From an uncultured Chlorobiaceae bacterium (lineage in GTDB: Bacteria; Bacteroidota; Chlorobiia; Chlorobiales; Chlorobiaceae): a stretch of DNA of 64,000 bases. The notes below the pieces were generated by a model. That model was given only the letters and a program-made list of their open reading frames with translations. It was not told the origin of the DNA and did not search any database. Shown one piece after another: positions 46,445 to 56,300 of this stretch. The DNA is taken from assembly GCA_903836465.1 (NCBI GenBank), contig CAILRB010000009.1, forward strand, positions 17,997 through 81,996. Direction: 5' to 3'. The number at the start of each line of letters is the position of its first letter. The stretch's first letter is position 1. The translations under genes were made by a program, and so were the position numbers.

Positions 46445-48181
46445 TTATTTCAGAAAAATCTTTTCACATTCGCGCCTGATAATTTCCTGCTGTTCGAGAA
46501 TCAGTTCCGGATCAACTGTAAAGTGGTTGAGCAGGAGCGAAAAAATCTGGATCGATGTTTCAAATTTTTCGGTAACCACAACATCGGCACCAGCCTTGTA
46601 GAGGGCTGCAATATTATCGAGAGTTCTTGCCCGAACGATAATAAACGCTTTTGTATTGATCTCGCGGATCATCGCAATACTGTTGCGGATCGCACCGGTA
46701 TCTGAAATCCCGAGCACCACTGCGCGAGCATGATCTATTCCTGCGCGAAGAAGAGCTTTTTTCTCCGTACAGTCTCCATAATAGATTGGCTCACCCTTTC
46801 TTCTCATAACTTTAACTTTTTCGCGATCCAGTTCAAGTACAGAATAAGAGATATTGGTTGCATGAAGCACTGATGCAACATTTTGGCCGTTGACGCCAAA
46901 GCCGATAATAGCCGCATGAATCTCTCCTGCACAAATAATGGTACTATCGGGAGGACGAACAGCAACAGAGGGAGATTCCCTTGAAACCAGAGGAATAAAC
47001 CCGAGTGCCGGCGCCACCTGATCGGCAAATTTCGGAGCAATAGCTATCATGGCAGGAGTGACAATCATTGTGACGACGCTGATGGCAAGCATAGCCTGAA
47101 AAACCTCATGATTGATGATGCTGTTCTTCATGCCGCTCTCTGCCAGCACAAAGGAGAATTCCCCAATCTGTGCCAGCGCCATGCCTGCCATCATACTGAC
47201 TCTGATGGAGTTTCCCAGGAAAAGAGCAATCCCGGCAACAAGCAGCCCTTTTACGAACAGCACAAGAAGGGCTATTGAGATAAAAAGAGGCAGATTAATC
47301 ATCTTGACGTCAAGCAGAAGACCGACTGAGATAAAAAAGATGCTGCTGAACGCCTCACGAAATGGATCAATCGTCATGCTTATCTGATGACTTTCATCGG
47401 TACTGGCGATAACCATGCCGGCAACAAATGAACCGAGTGCAAGCGACAGGCCTGCCAGGGAGGTCAAATATGCCGCGCCGAAACAAATCACAAGAGCTCC
47501 GATAACGAGAACCTCCCTGGCATGCAACGAGGCTATCAGATGCACCATTTTCGGCATAAGAAGCCTGAATCCTATCACAATAGCCGCAGAGAACAGCACA
47601 ATAATGCCGATCTTTTTAAAGACAATCTCGAAGGTAGGGACGGCATGAGGACTTAGAAAATTAATGCCGATCATCAAGGGAACAATAGCGATATCCTGGA
47701 ATATCAAAATTCCAAGGGCAATGCGGCCATGCGGTAAAGCAAGTTCATCGCGGTCCGTAAGGATTTTCAGGCAGATTGCTGTACTGCTGACCGAAAAGGT
47801 GAATCCAAGAAATACGGCAGAGGAAACGGTAATGTCCTGACCTATGGCGAGCATAAACCACCAGGAGAGAACGCTGATGGCCAGACCGGTAAAAAGAATC
47901 TGGACGACACCGCCAACCAGTACAATTTTTTTTAGTTTTTTAAGGTCATTGACGGAAAACTCAAGGCCTATGGTAAACAAAAGAAGAACAACCCCGAGCT
48001 CGGCAAGCGTTGAAACCATTTTCTGATCATAGACCGCGCCAATACCTGAGGGGCCAAGAATAATCCCGGTAAAAATCAACCCGATGACCGGCGGAATTTT
48101 TAATCTCTGAAAAATCAGAATAATAGCGACGGCTAATGCTCCGATGAGCACCAGTTCGCCGAGAAAATCAAATTCATGCAT
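46445..48181 (-). CDS. KefB-type cation:proton antiporter with RCK domain
   Basis: This 578-residue CPA2-family protein has about 12 TM helices (LIFTGIILGPSGIG, LLFTIGLEFSV, then FQDIAIVPLM) and a cytosolic RCK/TrkA-N domain starting near residue 417 with the nucleotide motif AAIIGFGVNGQNVA. It carries K+ or Na+/H+ exchange controlled by a bound nucleotide. The C-terminal TrkA-C domain is not evident. It is divergent from the RRM gene. Confidence 0.9.
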   Translation of the reverse strand: MHEFDFLGELVLIGALAVAIILIFQRLKIPPVIGLIFTGIILGPSGIGAVYDQKMVSTLAELGVVLLLFTIGLEFSVNDLKKLKKIVLVGGVVQILFTGLAISVLSWWFMLAIGQDITVSSAVFLGFTFSVSSTAICLKILTDRDELALPHGRIALGILIFQDIAIVPLMIGINFLSPHAVPTFEIVFKKIGIIVLFSAAIVIGFRLLMPKMVHLIASLHAREVLVIGALVICFGAAYLTSLAGLSLALGSFVAGMVIASTDESHQISMTIDPFREAFSSIFFISVGLLLDVKMINLPLFISIALLVLFVKGLLVAGIALFLGNSIRVSMMAGMALAQIGEFSFVLAESGMKNSIINHEVFQAMLAISVVTMIVTPAMIAIAPKFADQVAPALGFIPLVSRESPSVAVRPPDSTIICAGEIHAAIIGFGVNGQNVASVLHATNISYSVLELDREKVKVMRRKGEPIYYGDCTEKKALLRAGIDHARAVVLGISDTGAIRNSIAMIREINTKAFIIVRARTLDNIAALYKAGADVVVTEKFETSIQIFSLLLNHFTVDPELILEQQEIIRRECEKIFLK

Positions 48182-48307
48182 AACGAGACAGGATTAGTCA
48201 TGAAAAGCGGATTTTGGACAGGTGATATTAAGTCAATTTTGAGAATTATTCACCCCCGTAATTATCTATTTGAAAATGATCATGAATTACGTTAAACTTC
48301 GAAAGAA

Positions 48308-48328
48308 ATCAGTCAATGGTTGACTGAT
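48308..48328. promoter_or_regulatory. Perfect 9-bp palindrome in the RRM gene leader region
   Basis: ATCAGTCAA (48308-48316) and TTGACTGAT (48320-48328) are separated by TGG, about 80 bp upstream of the RRM start codon. It could be a repressor operator or an RNA hairpin; it lacks a T tract. Confidence 0.55.
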
Positions 48329-48364
48329 CGCTATTCAAGTAATTTGTGCGTTGGTTACTTGACG

Positions 48365-48392
48365 GTATCTCTTTCTATCAATGCATAGATAC
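48365..48392 (+). promoter_or_regulatory. Second leader hairpin just upstream of the RRM start
   Basis: GTATCT (48365-48370) pairs with AGATAC (48387-48392), ending 13 bases before the ATG, where a ribosome binding site would normally lie. No clear Shine-Dalgarno sequence is visible. A structure near the initiation region suggests translation control. Confidence 0.45.
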
Positions 48393-48405
48393 ACTGAGAC
48401 TAATA

Positions 48406-48678
48406 ATGAATATTTACATTGGCAATTTGGCTTACACCGTAACTGAAGATGATCTTCGTGAAGCCTTTTCCGAATTTGGTCAAGTCGATAGCGCAAGCAT
48501 CATTAATGACAAATTTTCGGGCCGCTCCAAAGGGTTCGGATTTGTTGACATGCCTAATGAAAGTGAAGCTCGTGAAGCTATCGAATCAATGAACGAAAAG
48601 GATTTGAATGGCCGCACGATAAAGGTCAATGAAGCGAAACCTCGCGAAGAGAGACCCGCGAGAAGAGATCGCTACTGA
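48406..48678 (+). CDS. RRM-family RNA-binding protein
   Basis: This 90-residue single RRM protein has RNP2 IYIGNL (residues 3-8) and RNP1 KGFGFVDM (42-49), then a basic C-terminal tail ending RPARRDRY. Such small glycine-poor RRM proteins are chaperones for RNA in cyanobacteria and other phyla. The ATG at 48406 gives the standard RRM start; codons upstream are non-homologous. The gene is monocistronic with its own terminator. Confidence 0.94.
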   Translation: MNIYIGNLAYTVTEDDLREAFSEFGQVDSASIINDKFSGRSKGFGFVDMPNESEAREAIESMNEKDLNGRTIKVNEAKPREERPARRDRY

Positions 48679-48707
48679 GTCTTAAGCTTTTCGACTATTT
48701 TCCTCTT

Positions 48708-48744
48708 AAGCCAGACAGAATGCAAGTTCCGTCTGGCTTTTTTT
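48708..48744 (+). terminator. Terminator of the RRM gene
   Basis: AAGCCAGAC (48708-48716) and GTCTGGCTT (48731-48739) form a 9-bp stem, followed by a run of T residues. Confidence 0.93.
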
Positions 48745-48769
48745 ATTCCATTTCTCATCACCTCATGTT

Positions 48770-49057
48770 ATGCCGGTACAAGTCATTTATATTACAGCAG
48801 CACTGCTGCTCCTTGCCGTATTCCCGCTCAATGATGAATTCTATGCTTTTCTGAAAATTACTGCCGCAGGAACCTTTGCCTGGGGAGCGTACAGGAACTT
48901 TGGAAAGAAAAAAGTGCTGCTGCCGCTGGCCTACACGCTCTTCACTATTCTTTTTAATCCGGTTATTGATATCCATCTGGCAAAAGAGATCTGGATAGTG
49001 GCTGACCTGGCAGGCGCAATACTTCTCTTCTCAACAAAACAGCATATCGCAGAGTAA
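48770..49057 (+). CDS. Small membrane protein (DUF6804-like)
   Basis: The 95-residue protein has three or four short hydrophobic segments (about residues 5-20, 26-38, 46-62, 74-88). I recall a similar pattern for DUF6804 family proteins, but am not certain. The function is unknown. It ends 30 bp before a strong terminator and is preceded by the RRM terminator, so it is likely transcribed alone. Confidence 0.65.
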   Translation: MPVQVIYITAALLLLAVFPLNDEFYAFLKITAAGTFAWGAYRNFGKKKVLLPLAYTLFTILFNPVIDIHLAKEIWIVADLAGAILLFSTKQHIAE

Positions 49058-49086
49058 GGATTCAAATGCTGTAGACAATCCGGGGT

Positions 49087-49128
49087 ACCAGCATACAGCC
49101 CCTGGCGGGCTGGTTATGCTGGTTTTTC
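49087..49128 (+). terminator. Terminator of the small membrane protein gene
   Basis: A 16-nt arm (49087-49102) and a 16-nt arm (49108-49123) pair with few mismatches around a 5-nt loop, followed by T residues. It also lies at the end of the convergent rubrerythrin gene. Confidence 0.88.
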
Positions 49129-49141
49129 TGAATGCTCATGG

Positions 49142-49639
49142 TTACACCTGCACAAACGCTGAGGCTTTTGCTCCGCAAATCGGGCAGGTTTCCGGTGGAT
49201 TGCCCAACTCGATATGGCCGCAGACCGGGCAGAGCCAGATCTCGGTTGCCGTAATATCCTTACCGTTTCGTACCGCTTCCAGAGCTTTTTTATAGAGCCC
49301 GGCATGAACCCGTTCCGCTTTGAGTGCATAGGTAAACATCCGTTTGGCGGGATGCTCATCGGCCTCAGCCTGTTCCAGCATCGGCGGATACATTTCGGTA
49401 TGCTCAAAGGTTTCACCACTGATTGCCGCTTCCAGATTTTCGGCGGTTGAGCCTATTCCGCCGAGAGCTGTAAAATGCCCTTCTGCATGAATACGCTCAG
49501 CCTGGGCTGTTGTACGAAACAACTTGGCCACATTACCAAAACCGGCTTTTTCGGCTTCTTTTGCAAAAGCCAGATATTTCTGGTTTGCCTGACTCTCACC
49601 GGCAAACGCCTCTTTCAGGTTCTCTTTCGTTGTGGTCAT
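49142..49639 (-). CDS. Rubrerythrin
   Basis: This 165-residue protein has an N-terminal four-helix ferritin-like di-iron domain (GESQANQKYLAFAKEAEKAG, then AQAERIHAEGHFTAL and a later HAGLYKKA helix) and a C-terminal rubredoxin domain with CPVCG and CPICG (about residues 137-158). It reduces hydrogen peroxide with electrons from rubredoxin, an oxygen-protection function suited to an anaerobe. A strong Shine-Dalgarno AAGGAG precedes the ATG. Confidence 0.95.
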   Translation of the reverse strand: MTTTKENLKEAFAGESQANQKYLAFAKEAEKAGFGNVAKLFRTTAQAERIHAEGHFTALGGIGSTAENLEAAISGETFEHTEMYPPMLEQAEADEHPAKRMFTYALKAERVHAGLYKKALEAVRNGKDITATEIWLCPVCGHIELGNPPETCPICGAKASAFVQV

Positions 49640-49730
49640 ATCTTTTTTATCTCCTTTTATTTTGTTACGATGGTCGACTTTCAGGCGTCAGACATGGTAA
49701 ATCACCTCCTCTGCCCCTCATTCGGAAACG

Positions 49731-50336
49731 TTATGCCTCCTGATTCCAGTAATAGTATATTTTGATGACAAGATCGGGCATCAATTGGGCCAGGCCGAAA
49801 ATCTCTTCTTCAGACAAGTCGTCGAAATCATCAGTTATTTTTGCGAGAATGAACATTGGCAGAACCAACTGTGCTGTCTCTTCATCCGCCAGAAAAGAGT
49901 TCCATGAACCATGTATCAGCTCTATGCCTACAGAAAATCCAAGCGCCCAGTTTTCAATGGCGAGTCTCCTCTCCTCTTCATTACTGTAACTGAATTGTTC
50001 ATACAGTGGCATAAAATCTTCAGGGTCATTCTTGAATTGCAGAGCAATAGTGTTCATGTGGCGAACAAGAAGCTCGCGTATCGTCTTTTCTTCGACTTCT
50101 GAAGAAAAAAATGGTTCATTATTGAATTCCTGATCCCATATATAGGGAATCCAGATGTCAGGCTCAATCACCTCGGGCCCGACAACCAGGGCAGTCATAT
50201 AACCATCAAGCATTTCAACCGGAAACAGGCACTCTTCAGGTGTCGAATCAGAACCGAGAAAATCGTCAAGTATTTCAAGCTCTTCATCGGAGAGCGGTTG
50301 CTGCTGCAAATCGGATGGGTTCTTCATAGTGGACAA
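49731..50336 (-). CDS. YecA/UPF0149-family protein
   Basis: This 201-residue acidic protein matches the YecA/UPF0149 fold: LSDEELEILDDFLGS near the start and the motif MLDGYMTALVVGPEVI. It has no C-terminal SEC-C zinc motif. The function of this family is unknown. It is divergent from the SulP gene. Confidence 0.85.
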   Translation of the reverse strand: MSTMKNPSDLQQQPLSDEELEILDDFLGSDSTPEECLFPVEMLDGYMTALVVGPEVIEPDIWIPYIWDQEFNNEPFFSSEVEEKTIRELLVRHMNTIALQFKNDPEDFMPLYEQFSYSNEEERRLAIENWALGFSVGIELIHGSWNSFLADEETAQLVLPMFILAKITDDFDDLSEEEIFGLAQLMPDLVIKIYYYWNQEA

Positions 50337-50555
50337 TTTATCGTGGATAATAAACTGAGACGCTCTCCAGACTCATTTTCTCAAGATAAGTACCACGACA
50401 CAACAAATACCATCAGAAAAAGCAGTTTTACCACAGGAATCCAACTTTTTTTTAACGGAACGGGTCGATGAATTGATAAAATAAGGTAAAAACATTATAT
50501 AGAAACCCATGCCCGCCAAGGGCTGCTTGTTCATTTTCCTTTTCTGACGCTCACC

Positions 50556-52262
50556 ATGTTCAAACCAAAGCTTTTCTCAATTTTACCGGAACTCACACCG
50601 GACCGGATAATGAAGGATGTCATTGCCGGTGTCATGGTCGGCATTGTAGCCCTCCCGCTTGCTATTGCGTTTGCCATTGCATCGGGGGTTTCTCCTGAGA
50701 AAGGGCTTATTACTGCGGTTGTCGGGGGCTTTCTGGTCTCTTTTCTCGGAGGAAGCAGGGTACAGATTGGAGGACCGACGGGAGCTTTTATTGTTATCCT
50801 GTATGGAATTGTCCAGCAATACGGCGTTAACGGCCTGATGCTGGCAACGGTGATGTCAGGCATTATCCTTATGATCATGGGTTTTGCCCAGTTTGGATCA
50901 CTGATAAAGTTCATTCCCTATCCGGTTATTGTCGGTTTTACCAGCGGGATTGCCGTCATTATTTTCTCCAGCCAGATCAAGGATTTTCTCGGCCTTGCTA
51001 TTGCTGTTGTTCCGGCAGATTTTATCGGCAAATGGACAGCTTACGCCCGCAACCTGCCGACGCTTGATCTTTCGAGTCTCATGATCGGCATCACTGCTCT
51101 TCTTATTATTGTTTTCTGGCCAAAGGTGTCGCGAAAAATTCCCGGTTCTCTTGTTGCCATTATTGTAACAACCCTGATGGTGCGTTACCTGCCACTTGAT
51201 GTTGCGACTATTGCGTCCCGTTTCGGAGAAATCCCCTCCTCGATTCCCGCACCATCACTCCCTTCGTTTGATTTTGCAACGATTCAGCACCTCATCATGC
51301 CGGCAACAACCATTGCCCTGCTTGGCGCCATTGAAGCACTGCTCTCGGCTGTTGTGGCCGATGGTATGATCGGCAGCCGGCATAAGTCGAATATGGAGCT
51401 GATTGCGCAGGGTGCGGCAAATATCATTACTCCTCTTTTTGGGGGCATCCCCGTCACCGGAGCAATTGCGCGAACCGCGACCAACGTCAAGAACGGCGGC
51501 AGAACTCCTGTGGCTGGAATTGTTCATGCGATTACACTGCTTCTCATCATGCTGCTCTTCGGCAAGTGGGCAAAGCTCATCCCTATGCCTGCTCTGGCGG
51601 CAATCCTTATTGTTGTCGCCTGGAACATGAGTGAGGTCAAAGTGTTCCGGCAACTTCTGAAAAGCCCTAGAAGTGACGTTATTGTTTTACTGACAACGTT
51701 TGGTTTGACGGTAGTGTTTGATCTGACGCTTGCCATAGAGATCGGGATGCTGCTCGCGGTTATCCTCTTTATGCAGCGGATGGCGCAGCTCTCCAATGTC
51801 GGCGTCATCACCAATGAGCTGACTGACCGGGATGAAGAGGACGATCCGAACACCATTGTGACGCGCAAAGTACCTGCCGGTGTGGAGGTCTTTGAAATAA
51901 ACGGCCCTTTTTTCTTTGGTGCGGCAAGCAAGTTCAGGGAGGCCATGCGTATTGTTGAGAAGGCGCCAAAAATCCGGATTATCAGGATGCGAAGCGTGCT
52001 TTCAATTGATGCAACAGGACTGAATATGATGAGGGAGCTGCTGAAAGACTGCATAAAAACCGATACCAAACTTATTCTTTCAGGGGTTCATGCGCAGCCA
52101 TTATTTGCCTTGCAGCAGTACGGACTTTACGATGAGATCGGTGAAGAGAATATTTTCGGCAATATTGATGATGCGCTTGACCATGCACGGGAGATACTCG
52201 GCCTCGCTAAAACAGGACGGCAAAAGAATTTCATTCCTACCGTACAGCGGGAGATGAAATAA
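50556..52262 (+). CDS. SulP-family anion transporter with STAS domain
   Basis: This 568-residue transporter has about 12 TM segments starting with the SulP signature [18 protein letters not shown] and [14 protein letters not shown], followed by a C-terminal STAS domain ([16 protein letters not shown] near residue 482). SulP proteins carry sulfate or bicarbonate; the choice cannot be made from sequence alone. Both are relevant in a sulfur-oxidising autotroph. Confidence 0.93.
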   Translation: MFKPKLFSILPELTPDRIMKDVIAGVMVGIVALPLAIAFAIASGVSPEKGLITAVVGGFLVSFLGGSRVQIGGPTGAFIVILYGIVQQYGVNGLMLATVMSGIILMIMGFAQFGSLIKFIPYPVIVGFTSGIAVIIFSSQIKDFLGLAIAVVPADFIGKWTAYARNLPTLDLSSLMIGITALLIIVFWPKVSRKIPGSLVAIIVTTLMVRYLPLDVATIASRFGEIPSSIPAPSLPSFDFATIQHLIMPATTIALLGAIEALLSAVVADGMIGSRHKSNMELIAQGAANIITPLFGGIPVTGAIARTATNVKNGGRTPVAGIVHAITLLLIMLLFGKWAKLIPMPALAAILIVVAWNMSEVKVFRQLLKSPRSDVIVLLTTFGLTVVFDLTLAIEIGMLLAVILFMQRMAQLSNVGVITNELTDRDEEDDPNTIVTRKVPAGVEVFEINGPFFFGAASKFREAMRIVEKAPKIRIIRMRSVLSIDATGLNMMRELLKDCIKTDTKLILSGVHAQPLFALQQYGLYDEIGEENIFGNIDDALDHAREILGLAKTGRQKNFIPTVQREMK

Positions 52263-52375
52263 CTCCGACCGATAACAAGAATTGACAGAGCAACCACTGA
52301 ACGCCGTAAAGGGAAGGTCATCGGACATGATACATGCCTTCCCTCTACGAAACATCAAGCCTGCATACTGTTTTA

Positions 52376-52633
52376 CTATTGCTCTTTGGTGCTATAGGTA
52401 CGAATGCTTGAAACCGCTTTCATATCGTAATAGGTATTCACACTGACACCATCAGCATCCACCGTAACCCTCAGAAAAAGATCGCTGATAAAAAGAACCG
52501 CATCTTCATAGATGCTCCCTTCGTTAATCTGCAGCTTGACTCCTTTCCTGATTTTTCTGGACATCGTTCCATGCAACGGAACTGAAGCATACTCCAGCAC
52601 CTTCTCCCATGCCTGCAAATTGCTTTCTGCCAT
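52376..52633 (-). CDS. Small conserved-looking hypothetical protein (85 aa)
   Basis: The 85-residue protein has beta-rich hydrophobic strands (LFISDLFLRVTVDADGVSV) and no TM segment, signal peptide or Cys. No family was recognised. The 153-bp gap upstream is very AT-rich, typical of a promoter region shared with the divergent ArsC-like gene. Its neighbours suggest, but do not show, a nitrogen or metal role. Confidence 0.6.
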   Translation of the reverse strand: MAESNLQAWEKVLEYASVPLHGTMSRKIRKGVKLQINEGSIYEDAVLFISDLFLRVTVDADGVSVNTYYDMKAVSSIRTYSTKEQ

Positions 52634-52786
52634 TGTTAAGCTTTTGTTAATAATTAATGAAATAATGCAAATAGTCCTTATTAAAGAAAATATAATACAA
52701 AATTAATATTAATAATTTTATGTTATTAGCAGTTTTTCCTTATTATATACTGAGAACCAAGAATTCAAGAATCCGAACATAAGATC

Positions 52787-53245
52787 ATGACAAACGTACT
52801 CTTTTACGAAAAACCGGGATGCAGGAACAATATCCGACAGAAGGCGATGCTTGAGCTTTCGGGGCATGTTGTTGAAACAGTCGATCTGCTTCAATACTCC
52901 TGGTCCAAAGAGGAACTTGATGAATTTCTCGGAGAAAAACCGGTAGCCGAATGCTTTAATCCGGCAGCGCCTGCAATAAAATCAGGCGAAATCGACCCTT
53001 TACGATTTACGAAAGAAGAGGCTATCGCCATAATGATTCAGGAACCGCTGCTGATAAAACGACCCCTTATGAAAATCGGCAGCCATTACATTCAGGGATT
53101 TGATACCACTGAGCTGAGAAACCTGATAAGCCTCGATGCGGTTCAAGGGGCGGAAGATGTGATAAAATCTTTCAAAATGAGTGACATGGACTCATGCCCC
53201 CATAACAATAACAACAACTTTTCATGCAAAAATCCGGAGCAATAA
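52787..53245 (+). CDS. Nitrogenase-associated ArsC/Spx-like protein
   Basis: This 152-residue thioredoxin-fold protein has the Cys12 motif KPGCRNN in the ArsC-type position, and CxxN replaces the usual CxxS/CxxC. LIKRPLMKIGSHYIQGFD follows, as in ArsC-type proteins of nitrogenase loci (NifO-like family). These are commonly annotated as nitrogenase-associated proteins. The Asn/His-rich tail near residue 137 (HNNNNNFSC) is odd. No nif gene is nearby in the window. Confidence 0.82.
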   Translation: MTNVLFYEKPGCRNNIRQKAMLELSGHVVETVDLLQYSWSKEELDEFLGEKPVAECFNPAAPAIKSGEIDPLRFTKEEAIAIMIQEPLLIKRPLMKIGSHYIQGFDTTELRNLISLDAVQGAEDVIKSFKMSDMDSCPHNNNNNFSCKNPEQ

Positions 53246-53248
53246 ACC

Positions 53249-53557
53249 ATGGAAACATTATTTCGACCACTGGGTAGTGTCTTACAGCTTCTCGAAGATC
53301 TCGGACACGAAGTCACGTATGCTTATGATGATCTTGTTTTTGTCAATGACAATAATTTTCTGCTTCAGTTCGATAGCAGCGGCCTGGCGCTGAACCTCTT
53401 TTTCAACCAGAGCTGCACGAAACAGGAGGCTGATAATATTGAGCAAAGTATCATCCCTGCCGGTGACAAGAAGGGACTTTCGATTATCAAAAAAGGGCAG
53501 TACAGCATAACCGGACAATCAGATGAAAATCTGCGAATAGAGTTTTTCGACAACTGA
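53249..53557 (+). CDS. Small hypothetical protein following the ArsC-like gene
   Basis: The 102-residue acidic protein has alternating strand-like segments (LGHEVTYAYDDLVFVND) and no signal peptide or TM segment. It starts 3 bp after the stop of the ArsC-like gene, so they are surely co-transcribed. It is not a recognised family; it may be a partner of the ArsC-like protein. Confidence 0.7.
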   Translation: METLFRPLGSVLQLLEDLGHEVTYAYDDLVFVNDNNFLLQFDSSGLALNLFFNQSCTKQEADNIEQSIIPAGDKKGLSIIKKGQYSITGQSDENLRIEFFDN

Positions 53558-53639
53558 GGCGGTTTTACTACATTGCTTTTCAAGGATCGGCATCCCTTGA
53601 TTTCGGGAGGGAAACTGGCAATGATAACGATGAAAAGCA

Positions 53640-54083
53640 ATGAAATATTCAGAAGCAAGGCAGGGCAGAGTCTTTGTGATACGGCTTGAAGACGGTGAAA
53701 TTGTCCACGAAAAACTGGAACAGTTCGTCAAGGATCATGCCATTGAGCGCGCCTCGTTTTTTGCTGTCGGCGGGGCTGACAAAGGCAGCCTGCTGGTTGT
53801 CGGCCCTGAGGAGGGCCGATCAAATCCTGTGATTCCGATGACTCATGAACTTTATGACGTTCATGAAATAACCGGCACTGGAACCATTTTTCCTGATAAC
53901 AAAGGAAATCCGATACTCCACGCACACTTTGCCTGCGGCAGGGAGGAAAGCACTGTCACCGGTTGCATTCGCAATGGGGTAAAGGTGTGGCAGGTCATGG
54001 AAGTGATCCTGATTGAGCTGCTGGACAACACGGCAACCCGCCAGTATGACCCCAGGACCGGCTTCAAACTGCTGATACCCTGA
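53640..54083 (+). CDS. PPC/DUF296-domain DNA-binding-type protein
   Basis: This 147-residue protein matches the PPC (DUF296) fold: FVIRLEDGEIVHEKLEQFVKDH, ASFFAVGGADKG and HAHFACGREE-type segments. PPC proteins include AT-hook DNA-binding proteins in plants and bacterial transcription-related proteins, though there is no AT-hook here. It lies 82 bp after the 102-residue gene and ends 6 bp before rhlE. Confidence 0.88.
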   Translation: MKYSEARQGRVFVIRLEDGEIVHEKLEQFVKDHAIERASFFAVGGADKGSLLVVGPEEGRSNPVIPMTHELYDVHEITGTGTIFPDNKGNPILHAHFACGREESTVTGCIRNGVKVWQVMEVILIELLDNTATRQYDPRTGFKLLIP

Positions 54084-54089
54084 AACAGT

Positions 54090-55346
54090 TTATCGGGTAG
54101 CTCTTGGTCTCTCCGACCACCTTTTCGCCGTTGTGTTTACGGAGGTTTTCGGTACGGGATGACCTGAATTTCCTCTCCCCTGCTGTTTTGGAGCTTTTAT
54201 CGGATGATGATCCATGAGTGGAAACGGGTGTTTATCAATAACAGGAATTTTTTTCGCGATCAGTTTTTCAATGTCGCGCAGGTACTCTTTCTCTTCGGCA
54301 TCACAAAACGACAGTGCGGTTCCTTTTGCCCCGGCTCTTCCCGTACGCCCGATACGATGAACATAGGTCTCGGCAATATTGGGCATTTCAAAATTGATCA
54401 CATACTCCAGATCATCAACATCAATACCTCTTGCGGCAATATCTGTCGCCACAAGAACACGAGTTGTTTGTGCCTTGAAATTCTTCAAGGCTCGCTGACG
54501 GGCATTTTGGGCCTTGTTGCCATGGATCGCCTCAGCCGTAATATTGTGCTTCTGCAGGACTTTCACCACTTTATCGGCACCATGCTTTGTTCGGGTAAAA
54601 ACCAGCGCGGTCTTTATCGTTTCATCTTTCAGGAGGTCTACCAGCAAGGCATTTTTATTGCCTTTATCAACGAAATAGATCGATTGATTAATGATTTCTA
54701 CCGTTGAGGAGACCGGTGTTACCGATACCTTGGACGGGTGATGCAAGATGGTTGCCGCAAGCGTGACAATTTCAGGCGGCATGGTGGCAGAAAAAAAGAG
54801 TGACTGCCTTTTTTTCGGAAGCACGGTCAATATTTTTTTCACATCGTGAATAAAGCCCATATCAAGCATCCGGTCCGCTTCATCCAGAACGAGTATTTCG
54901 ACGTCCCGCAAGTGCAGAAATCCCTGGTTGAGAAGATCGAGCAACCGGCCGGGTGTTGCAACAACAATGTCAACACCGCGAATCAACGCGGCAGTCTGCG
55001 GGTTCTGATTGACACCGCCAAAAATCACGGTATTGGTTAAACCGGTATGGCGGCCGTAGGCTTTAAAACTTTCGCCTATCTGAATAGCAAGTTCTCGCGT
55101 AGGGGTAACAATCAAGCTCCGTATTTTCCGTTTCCTGTCATAAACTTTATTGGCGCTGAGCAACTGGAGAATTGGAATAGCAAAAGCGGCTGTTTTCCCT
55201 GTTCCTGTCTGTGCGCAGCCGAGCAAGTCGGTACCCTGTAAAATAATCGGTATGGCTTCGGCCTGGATGGGGGTTGGAGTCGTATAACCCTCTTCCTGCA
55301 GTGACTTTAAAATTGGATCGATGATATTCAGTGACTCAAATTGCAT
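54090..55346 (-). CDS. DEAD-box RNA helicase, RhlE type
   Basis: This 418-residue DEAD-box helicase carries the Q motif ([10 protein letters not shown]), motif I AQTGTGKT (about residues 40-47), DEAD box [12 protein letters not shown] (about 153-164), SAT and the C-terminal HRIGRTGR (about 345). The tail after residue 380 is basic and short. RhlE-type helicases unwind RNA in ribosome assembly or decay. The start gives a conserved MQFESLNI helix. Confidence 0.94.
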   Translation of the reverse strand: MQFESLNIIDPILKSLQEEGYTTPTPIQAEAIPIILQGTDLLGCAQTGTGKTAAFAIPILQLLSANKVYDRKRKIRSLIVTPTRELAIQIGESFKAYGRHTGLTNTVIFGGVNQNPQTAALIRGVDIVVATPGRLLDLLNQGFLHLRDVEILVLDEADRMLDMGFIHDVKKILTVLPKKRQSLFFSATMPPEIVTLAATILHHPSKVSVTPVSSTVEIINQSIYFVDKGNKNALLVDLLKDETIKTALVFTRTKHGADKVVKVLQKHNITAEAIHGNKAQNARQRALKNFKAQTTRVLVATDIAARGIDVDDLEYVINFEMPNIAETYVHRIGRTGRAGAKGTALSFCDAEEKEYLRDIEKLIAKKIPVIDKHPFPLMDHHPIKAPKQQGRGNSGHPVPKTSVNTTAKRWSERPRATR

Positions 55347-55565
55347 AGTGTCTTCTTAATTTATTGAATTGAACGGTTACTGAGAGTAAGCGTGAAATGT
55401 CCCTGAAGTCAAGCAGAGAAACAGGGGAACTATTACAAAGGGGGATGTTTTCTTTGCCAGCCGTAGACTGCGCTCTTGAACGAGGGAAATCAGATTATGC
55501 CAATATAACAATTACATCCTCATAATGCAGCATATCCTTTAGAACACGGACTCTCCATAAAAGAT

Positions 55566-56300
55566 TCACGCTTTAGCGGAAACCCAGGCTGGTACATATT
55601 TCCAGGCACTCTTCATTTCACGGTTGTGAATCCGCCATAACGGATCGTGCTGGTGAACCAAAGCCCAGAAGGAGCGGGAATGGTTGAGATGAACCGTATG
55701 ACACAGTTCATGAACCATAATATGGCGGATGAGATAGTCCGGCAAAAAAAGCAGTTTGTTGTTCAGTGTTATGACCCGGTTGGACGAGCAACTCCCCCAG
55801 CGGGAGTGCTGCAGGCGAACCTTTGCTTCTGCATAGTCGAAATCAAGTGATGCTGCAAGTTTTTCAAATGAAGGCAGCAGAAGCTGCCCCGCACGATGTT
55901 TCAACCATGAGAAGAGAAGTTTACGACAAAGGGCATCATTGGCTACATCTCCGGAAATAAGCAGACTGTTTTTTGAACGCTCCTCAATATCCGCTTCTCC
56001 AATGACAGTTTGAACATACTCCACCTCCCACGCTTCATCAAAATGGGGAAAGGTAACCGTGCAGGGCAAGCCATTATCTGTTGCAGGAAGAGGCTCCTCT
56101 CGCTGCGCATCAAGCTGCGCCGCTGTCTTTCGTATCCAAAACTCATGACGCAGCAACAAGTCAGGAACATGCTTCTTGTTGAACCCTTCGGGTAACACAA
56201 CAATAAGGCCATCATGCGGAGTCATCTTCAAGCGGGCATGTTTAGCCCGAGCACTTACCTGCACCGTATAGGGTGGGGGAAAGCTATCCTTACTCATCAA
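55566..56300 (-). CDS. YgjP-type zinc metallopeptidase-like protein (DUF45/M48)
   Basis: This 244-residue protein has the zinc motif HELCHTVHLNHSRSFW (about residues 194-209), where HExxH plus a third His form the site, and the family region RWGSCSSNRVITLN. The family is known as YgjP/UTP pyrophosphatase-type or DUF45. The stop is free of the downstream gene, and the start overlaps the metB-like stop by 4 bp (56297-56300). Confidence 0.88.
   Translation of the reverse strand: MMSKDSFPPPYTVQVSARAKHARLKMTPHDGLIVVLPEGFNKKHVPDLLLRHEFWIRKTAAQLDAQREEPLPATDNGLPCTVTFPHFDEAWEVEYVQTVIGEADIEERSKNSLLISGDVANDALCRKLLFSWLKHRAGQLLLPSFEKLAASLDFDYAEAKVRLQHSRWGSCSSNRVITLNNKLLFLPDYLIRHIMVHELCHTVHLNHSRSFWALVHQHDPLWRIHNREMKSAWKYVPAWVSAKA

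Noticed and set aside
52311..52343. Hairpin GGGAAGG/CCTTCCC after the SulP gene as a terminator
   Set aside because: The loop is long and no T tract follows on either strand; it may still be a weak structure between convergent genes.
53578..53600. Hairpin between the 102-aa gene and the PPC gene as a terminator
   Set aside because: The stem is short and imperfect with only TTTC after it, so evidence is too weak.
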